A stretch of 9,933 nucleotides of DNA from Bdellovibrio sp. (GTDB lineage: Bacteria; Bdellovibrionota; Bdellovibrionia; Bdellovibrionales; Bdellovibrionaceae), in contig PSRN01000100.1 of the NCBI GenBank assembly GCA_003176075.1, positions 1-9,933 on the forward strand. The letters run 5' to 3'. Shown here piece after piece: positions 5,769 to 9,933 of this stretch; within the stretch, counting starts at the first letter, position 1; every line of letters starts with the position of its first letter. Made by a program: the position numbers and the translations under genes. The notes beneath the pieces are model-generated. The model was not told the origin of the DNA. It searched no databases and was given only the letters and a program-made list of their open reading frames with translations.

Positions 5769-6872
5769 ATGGTGATTCGTATTATTGCAGCCATCGCGGC
5801 TCTGTTGGGAATTCTGGGCTCTGGATTTTATTACCTGGATGCGAGTTTAACCAGTCAATGGAATGAAAAGGTTCTGCTTTTCGTTCCTTTCCTCGCCGTT
5901 TTTTCATTCCCAATGGTCATGGCCTTGCGGAGTCGGGGCCTTCGACCGGTTTTTCGTATTGTCGCGGCTGAAGCAGCTTATTTCAGTATGGCGATCTTGA
6001 GCTTCCTGTTTATTTTCACTTTGCTTCGTGATGTCACCGCCATTTATGGGGGTTACCATTTCACCTCTCAGACTGTCGTGTTGGTTTCTATCCTCGCCCA
6101 CCTCGCTGGCACGGCCTTCGCGGCGGCGGGTCCCTATCAGAGAAAAGTCGAACTGACATATGAGGACCTGCCAACCGAACTGCAGGGATTCAAGATTGCC
6201 CAGATCTCCGACCTACATCTTGGATTTTGGATCCGCGCCGGCTACGCCAGGAGAATGGTCGAGAAGATCAACTCGTGGAACCCAGACCTGGTCGTTTTGA
6301 CTGGCGATATCGGTGATGGCTCGATCGATGAACTTCGCGGACCCCTGGCCGAGCTCAGGAACTTGAAGGCGCGTGAGGGCCTTTTTTATGTTCCAGGAAA
6401 TCATGAGTTTTATTGGAATGTTGACGAGTGGATCGCCGCTTTGAGCGGCCTCGGCATCCGACCGCTCTTAAATGCCGGCACCCTCATTCAGCGCGGATCG
6501 TCGGCTTTGTGGCTTGCCGGAATCTCTGACCCGGCAGCCGATCAAGTGCGACACCCGTTGCGACCAAATCTTGCCGCCGCTGACCTTCAGGCTGTCGAAT
6601 CCCCCACCGCCTTTAAAATCTTATTATCGCATCGTCCTGGTTATGCGGCAGAGGCCGCCCAACGGGGTTTCCGTTTGCAACTATCAGGTCACACCCACGG
6701 CGGCCAATTTTTTCCCTGGACCTTGGTCGTGCGTCTGTTTCATCGATATTGTTTGGGCCTTTATCGCCGGGGGGCAATGTACATTTATGTCAGCGCCGGA
6801 ACCGGCAGCTGGGGGCCCTTGCTGCGCTTTGGAACTATCCCTGAAGTGACAGAAATCATACTCAAGCGTTAG
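5769..6872 (+). CDS. Membrane-anchored calcineurin-like metallophosphoesterase (YkuE/YaeI type)
   Basis: 367 residues. The first ~125 are hydrophobic, with about four membrane segments (about 4-23, 35-53, 64-87, 102-121), followed by a soluble phosphoesterase domain. All signature motifs of the binuclear-metal family are visible: SDLHLG (D148, H150), LTGDIGDG (D180), GNHE (N211, H212), LSHRP (H288) and SGHTHGGQ (H308, H310). The active site is therefore intact. This subfamily includes enzymes acting on lipid-linked phosphate esters such as UDP-diacylglucosamine or other envelope phospholipids; the actual substrate cannot be read from the sequence. ATG 5769 is the first possible start after the in-frame TAA at 5703; no clear ribosome binding site precedes it. 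It is divergent from flagellin 2 (238 bp) and lies 35 bp before the glycosyltransferase, so the pair is probably an operon. Confidence 0.9.
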   Translation: MVIRIIAAIAALLGILGSGFYYLDASLTSQWNEKVLLFVPFLAVFSFPMVMALRSRGLRPVFRIVAAEAAYFSMAILSFLFIFTLLRDVTAIYGGYHFTSQTVVLVSILAHLAGTAFAAAGPYQRKVELTYEDLPTELQGFKIAQISDLHLGFWIRAGYARRMVEKINSWNPDLVVLTGDIGDGSIDELRGPLAELRNLKAREGLFYVPGNHEFYWNVDEWIAALSGLGIRPLLNAGTLIQRGSSALWLAGISDPAADQVRHPLRPNLAAADLQAVESPTAFKILLSHRPGYAAEAAQRGFRLQLSGHTHGGQFFPWTLVVRLFHRYCLGLYRRGAMYIYVSAGTGSWGPLLRFGTIPEVTEIILKR

Positions 6873-6907
6873 ACATTGCTGCGCTTTATGACCTAAATTG
6901 AGCAACC

Positions 6908-8170
6908 ATGAAAATTCGAATTTATAGCCCCTTTCTGCCCTACCCTGTCACCGAGGGTGCTTTTCAGCTGATCTTTGAACAGGTCCTTGGATTCGCGAAA
7001 TACCATTCAGTGGAGTTGGTTTGCTGGAAAGATTCTTTCGAAAGTCTCCAGTCGAAAATCGGTGATTCAAAAACGGGAAGGCCGGGTATCGATGACCAGT
7101 TCGCCAAAATCTTTGGTCCCTCGGTCCGTCTGATACATTGGCCAGCGAAAGAAAGCCAGGAATCGGGTCTGATGAGGATGAACCGGTTGCTTCGTTCCCT
7201 GCCCTCCCTTGATGCAAGCCCCGGTCTTTATTATTACCCGCCGGAAAGGGACCAGCGGGAGGAACTCGGTCCTTGTGACCTGGCGATCTATCATTACACT
7301 TTCGCCTGGTCCTGGCTGCGGCACCGAAAACAGCTGGAGGAACAAAAGACGGTTATCCACTGGCACAATATCGAATCAGACCAGTTTGAATATCGGGCCA
7401 GGCAGGAGAGGGTATTTGCATTGGCTGGAATTCATCGCTGGAATGCCATGAAACTTGCCAGGCAAGAGAGTGAGCTCGAACAATTGGTTGACGAATTTTG
7501 GATGATTTCCCCAAAGGACCTTATCGACTTGCGGGAACGAGGAAGCGGAAAGAGCGCAAGCTTGCGAACACCTTGCTACCGGGCCGAGAACCTTACGCAG
7601 CGTCGCCGTGCCTTTGAAAAGCATTACTTGGCCGTTGCGAAGAATCTTTCCGCCGATGGCCATCCCACGATTGGATTTATCGGGGGACTTGACTTCGAGC
7701 CGAACCGCATGAGCTTGGAGTGGATTCTCGATCGCGTCTGCCCTCTACTGAAGAACGAAAATTTCACCGGGATTTTAAAAGTCGTGGGCAAGAATGCGCC
7801 GCCGGACCTGCGCGATAAGATGGCGCGATTTTCTTTTGTTAACTATGTCGGTTTTCTCCCCCGGCTCGACCCGTTTTGGGATGAACTCTCATTGATGCTT
7901 GTGCCTCACATTACCGGATCGGGAGTTCGAATCAAACTACTGGACTCCATTGCTTCTGGCGTACCAGCATTGGCCAATGACGCAGCTATTGAACGAATTC
8001 ATCCAGATCTCAGAAATTCGCCTTTTCTTTCGGTCGCCGATGATCCAAAAGACTGGGCGAAGTTGATTCTGCGACTGAAGGGACAAAGTTTGCGCGCTCA
8101 TCTGCAGGAAAGGGGCATGGATAAGGCATTTGAGTTCGCGGCGATTTACCCCACCTTTGCGGTAGAATAA
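6908..8170 (+). CDS. Glycosyltransferase, family 4-like (GT-B fold)
   Basis: 420 residues with no membrane segment. The N-terminal acceptor half begins MKIRIYSPFLPYPVTEGAFQ, the usual first strand and glycine loop of GT-B enzymes. The C-terminal donor half starts at about residue 254 with TIGFIGGLDFEPNR and continues through LKVVGKN and VNYVGFLP. The nucleotide-sugar region is PHITGSGVRIKLLDSIASGVP (from 333; G337, G339 and K343), which corresponds to the GT4 'G.G.K..E' loop, but the glutamate position is an aspartate (D346). Predicted role: cytoplasmic transfer of a sugar to a glycan, lipid or protein acceptor. Its position after an envelope metallophosphoesterase suggests cell-envelope glycan or lipid modification; flagellin glycosylation is possible but unsupported. 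A weak TTGAG precedes the ATG. The RGSGKS near 211-216 is not a Walker motif in context. Confidence 0.85.
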   Translation: MKIRIYSPFLPYPVTEGAFQLIFEQVLGFAKYHSVELVCWKDSFESLQSKIGDSKTGRPGIDDQFAKIFGPSVRLIHWPAKESQESGLMRMNRLLRSLPSLDASPGLYYYPPERDQREELGPCDLAIYHYTFAWSWLRHRKQLEEQKTVIHWHNIESDQFEYRARQERVFALAGIHRWNAMKLARQESELEQLVDEFWMISPKDLIDLRERGSGKSASLRTPCYRAENLTQRRRAFEKHYLAVAKNLSADGHPTIGFIGGLDFEPNRMSLEWILDRVCPLLKNENFTGILKVVGKNAPPDLRDKMARFSFVNYVGFLPRLDPFWDELSLMLVPHITGSGVRIKLLDSIASGVPALANDAAIERIHPDLRNSPFLSVADDPKDWAKLILRLKGQSLRAHLQERGMDKAFEFAAIYPTFAVE

Positions 8171-8207
8171 TGGAAATTGCGAGGGTTGAAAAATTTTGCT
8201 AATCACC

Positions 8208-8218
8208 CCTCCAAGAGG
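8208..8218 (+). promoter_or_regulatory. RBS of the small secreted protein, inside a short hairpin
   Basis: GAGG at 8215-8218, 6 nt before ATG 8225, is the Shine-Dalgarno. It can pair with CCTC at 8208-8211 across a CAA loop, and flanking CAC/GTG can extend the stem with a two-base bulge. The hairpin is weak, so any effect on translation would be modest. Confidence 0.35.
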
Positions 8219-8224
8219 TGAAAA

Positions 8225-8647
8225 ATGGCCAAATCAATTTTTGGGGTGATGCTATTGGCGGTCATCCCTGCTTTCGCGCAAGAATTGCAATTTGCAGACG
8301 TTGGTTTTGAGGGGGAAAAATTCTCTCTTGGACTCGACACTGACATTCTTCGTAATCGCGACGACAAAAAGCTATATTTCCAGCTGTGCCGAAACGAGGA
8401 TTTTTCTTGCTTGCCCATCAGCGACTGCAAGTTCGATGAGGAACAGGTGAAGTTACAAGTCGATTCGGTCGAAAATGCTCTTATCCGCCTGGATATGCAA
8501 AAGGTATTTCAAAATTACACCTCGGACCACGCTGCAAGCTCCGCCAAGGACTTTTATGAGGAGCTCATCAAGTTGTTAAAAAAGGTGGATTCAAATTGCA
8601 AAGTCAAACCACTGCCTGAAATGATGCGTGAAGCGGGTCTAGGGTAA
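8225..8647 (+). CDS. Small secreted four-cysteine protein, function unknown
   Basis: 140 residues. The N-terminus MAKSIFGVMLLAVIPAFAQ is a classical Sec signal peptide with a probable signal peptidase I cut after AFA (residue 18), leaving about 122 residues for the periplasm or exterior. The mature part is acidic to neutral and carries cysteines at 55, 62, 68 and 125, an even number that could form two disulfides. A C-terminal helical stretch (about 104-122, AKDFYEELIKLLKKV) is amphipathic. I do not recognise the family. The ATG is supported by GAGG six nt upstream. It follows the glycosyltransferase by 54 bp with no obvious terminator between, so it may be cotranscribed with the upstream pair. 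Confidence 0.75.
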   Translation: MAKSIFGVMLLAVIPAFAQELQFADVGFEGEKFSLGLDTDILRNRDDKKLYFQLCRNEDFSCLPISDCKFDEEQVKLQVDSVENALIRLDMQKVFQNYTSDHAASSAKDFYEELIKLLKKVDSNCKVKPLPEMMREAGLG

Positions 8648-8678
8648 CCGTCAATCCAAGTGGACGGCAGACAAGCGT

Positions 8679-8701
8679 CGAAGAGGAGGAGGAGGGGGGG
8701 G
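8679..8701 (+). repeat. Purine/G-rich tract (GGA repeats ending in an eight-G run)
   Basis: An all-purine run of AGAGGAGGAGGA type ends in eight consecutive G residues (8694-8701), in the spacer between the secreted protein and the ATPase. It has the guanine pattern of a two-tier G-quadruplex, and the G8 run is a slippage-prone homopolymer. No coding role is visible. Confidence 0.6.
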
Positions 8702-8725
8702 TGCATCTTCCCCGGAGCGTTTTTC

Positions 8726-8755
8726 TTGTCATTCATCAGAAATTTGCGTTAAAAT
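8726..8755 (+). promoter_or_regulatory. Sigma70-like promoter of the ATPase gene
   Basis: TTGTCA (8726-8731, five of six to TTGACA), an 18-nt spacer and TAAAAT (8750-8755, five of six to TATAAT). Transcription would begin around 8762-8763, at the proposed GTG start. That predicts a leaderless or nearly leaderless message and fits the lack of any Shine-Dalgarno there. Confidence 0.5.
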
Positions 8756-8762
8756 TCTGATT

Positions 8763-9933
8763 GTGATTCTGAGGACTTGTAAGTTACCGAAAAAGAATAG
8801 CTTTTTCTTGTTTGGCCCAAGGGGAAGCGGAAAATCCACGCTCTTGCAGAGCGAATATTCAGAGGACGACAGCATTTTTCTAGATCTCCTGGATGTTCAG
8901 CTGCTCGACGATTTGATGATCGATGCGGGGCGCTTTGAGCAAATGATCAACGCTCGAGGATCAGAAGAGAAGCGAGTGATTATCGATGAGATCCAAAAAT
9001 TTCCACGTCTTCTCGATTTGGTTCAAAAACAAATCCAGCGTCACAAGAGACAATTCATATTGACCGGATCCAGTGCCCGTAAGTTGAAACAAAGTGGCAC
9101 AAACCTTCTGGCCGGACGAGCTTGGCTCTTGCATCTTTATCCTTTCACTGCCAACGAATTGGCAGATCGGTTTGACCTGAAACTCGCCCTTGAGCGCGGC
9201 ACGCTTCCCGACGCTTACTTGGCATCCCAAGATAGTGATGCTCGAGAGTATCTTTTAGCTTACGTAGCCAACTACCTGGAAAAGGAAATTCAACAGGAAC
9301 GTTGGGTTCGAAATCTTGTCCCTTTTCGTCGGTTCTTGGCCATCGCTGCCCAAATGAATGGAAAAATCATCAATCACTTAGCCATTGCAAGAGAAGTCGG
9401 AGTGAATGATGTCACGGTCGCCAACTATTTTGAAATCCTTGAAGATACATTGCTCGGCTTTCAACTCCCCGCTTTTCATAAATCGGTGCGAAAAGCCCAA
9501 AAGCAAGCACCAAAATTCTATTTTATCGACCCTGGAATCAAGCGGGCCTTGGATCGTAGCCTGTCAGTGGATCTTTTACCGCAAACATACGCCTGGGGTG
9601 ACGCCTTCGAACACTGGGTGATTTTGGAAATCTTTAAGAACGCTTCCTATGATCGCTTGGATTGGGAATTTTCTTTTTTGAGAACGAAGGATGATTTGGA
9701 AATTGACCTGATCATCGATCGGCCCGGCCAGCCTCCCGTTCTGGTGGAGATCAAGTCCAAACAACGAGTTCAGGAGTCAGACACCAAATCATTGCAGCTC
9801 TTGGGACCTGATATTCATCGGAATCCCGAGAGCTTCCTTTTATCAATGGATCCCCTCGAAGCCCGATTTGGAAAAGTGCGCGCCCTGCGATGGGATCATG
9901 GTCTGGATGTCATTTTTGGGCGCGAGCATAGCT
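8763..9933 (+). CDS. AAA_14/DUF4143-type ATP-binding protein (cut by right edge)
   Basis: 390 residues are visible, about the family's usual length, so only the last few residues are missing. The start at GTG 8763 gives MILRTCKLPKKNSFFLFGPRG, the typical beginning of this family. Walker A is GPRGSGKST (18-26), Walker B is VIIDEIQK (72-79, D75 and E76), and a sensor-like strand LTGSSARKL (100-108) is followed by LLAGRA and the LYPFTANEL segment. A winged-helix-like segment lies at about 203-226 (INHLAIAREVGVNDVTVANY). The C-terminal DUF4143 domain holds FIDPGIKRAL and the PD-(D/E)XK-type residues E283, D315 and E329-x-K331. Such proteins are widespread, often accessory, and have no agreed function. 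The base composition is more AT-rich than the flagellin region. It is probably expressed from its own promoter. Confidence 0.92.
   Translation, partial: MILRTCKLPKKNSFFLFGPRGSGKSTLLQSEYSEDDSIFLDLLDVQLLDDLMIDAGRFEQMINARGSEEKRVIIDEIQKFPRLLDLVQKQIQRHKRQFILTGSSARKLKQSGTNLLAGRAWLLHLYPFTANELADRFDLKLALERGTLPDAYLASQDSDAREYLLAYVANYLEKEIQQERWVRNLVPFRRFLAIAAQMNGKIINHLAIAREVGVNDVTVANYFEILEDTLLGFQLPAFHKSVRKAQKQAPKFYFIDPGIKRALDRSLSVDLLPQTYAWGDAFEHWVILEIFKNASYDRLDWEFSFLRTKDDLEIDLIIDRPGQPPVLVEIKSKQRVQESDTKSLQLLGPDIHRNPESFLLSMDPLEARFGKVRALRWDHGLDVIFGREHS

Noticed and set aside
7538..7555. RGSGKS in the glycosyltransferase resembling a Walker A motif
   Set aside because: There is no P-loop strand before it and no Walker B; it lies in the linker between the two GT-B halves.
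1..9933. Search for CRISPR arrays, tRNA or rRNA genes, transposases, integrases and known defence systems
   Set aside because: Nothing with the required repeats, structures or domains was seen. The AAA/DUF4143 ATPase alone is not evidence of a defence system.

Overview
The window looks like a chromosomal segment from a Bdellovibrionota (Bdellovibrio/Oligoflexia-like) bacterium. Two signs support this. The two short flagellins carry signatures I associate with Bdellovibrio FliC, such as the ASDTIG..ER.FL run and the DFQVG..NNP..DR.SF block. The large protein between them has the mosaic tail-fibre-like architecture typical of fibres in predatory Bdellovibrio relatives, with GGTGLV, VDAKGRVTAG and GNVGIGTTSP-type motifs. 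The lineage is inferred from these patterns, not from a search.

Layout, left to right. (1) Positions 1-102 hold the 3' end of an unidentified plus-strand gene. (2) A first flagellin lies at 119-952 on the minus strand, with a strong ribosome binding site and a GC-rich hairpin in its upstream region. (3) A very large repetitive fibre/adhesin-like ORF (1334-4528, plus) faces away from it. Recognisable coding sequence continues in frame upstream to 1226, but no start codon exists there, so its 5' end looks broken or rearranged. (4) A second flagellin lies at 4682-5530 on the minus strand, with an intrinsic terminator at 4546-4570 and a hairpin upstream nearly identical to the one at flagellin 1. 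(5) Divergent from flagellin 2, a membrane-anchored metallophosphoesterase (5769-6872) and a GT4-type glycosyltransferase (6908-8170) lie 35 bp apart, probably in one operon. (6) A small secreted four-cysteine protein follows (8225-8647). (7) After a purine/G-rich spacer comes an AAA_14/DUF4143-type ATPase (from 8763), cut by the right edge, with a good sigma70-like promoter that predicts an almost leaderless mRNA.

Functionally, the left two thirds concern cell-surface filaments: two filament subunits flanking a large fibre. The glycosyltransferase could modify a surface polymer, but nothing in the sequence shows its acceptor. I see no RNA genes, CRISPR arrays, transposases, integrases or recognisable defence system. 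The most unusual element is the fibre gene: its 5' end is missing, and it sits head-to-head with one flagellin and tail-to-tail with a second, co-oriented one.
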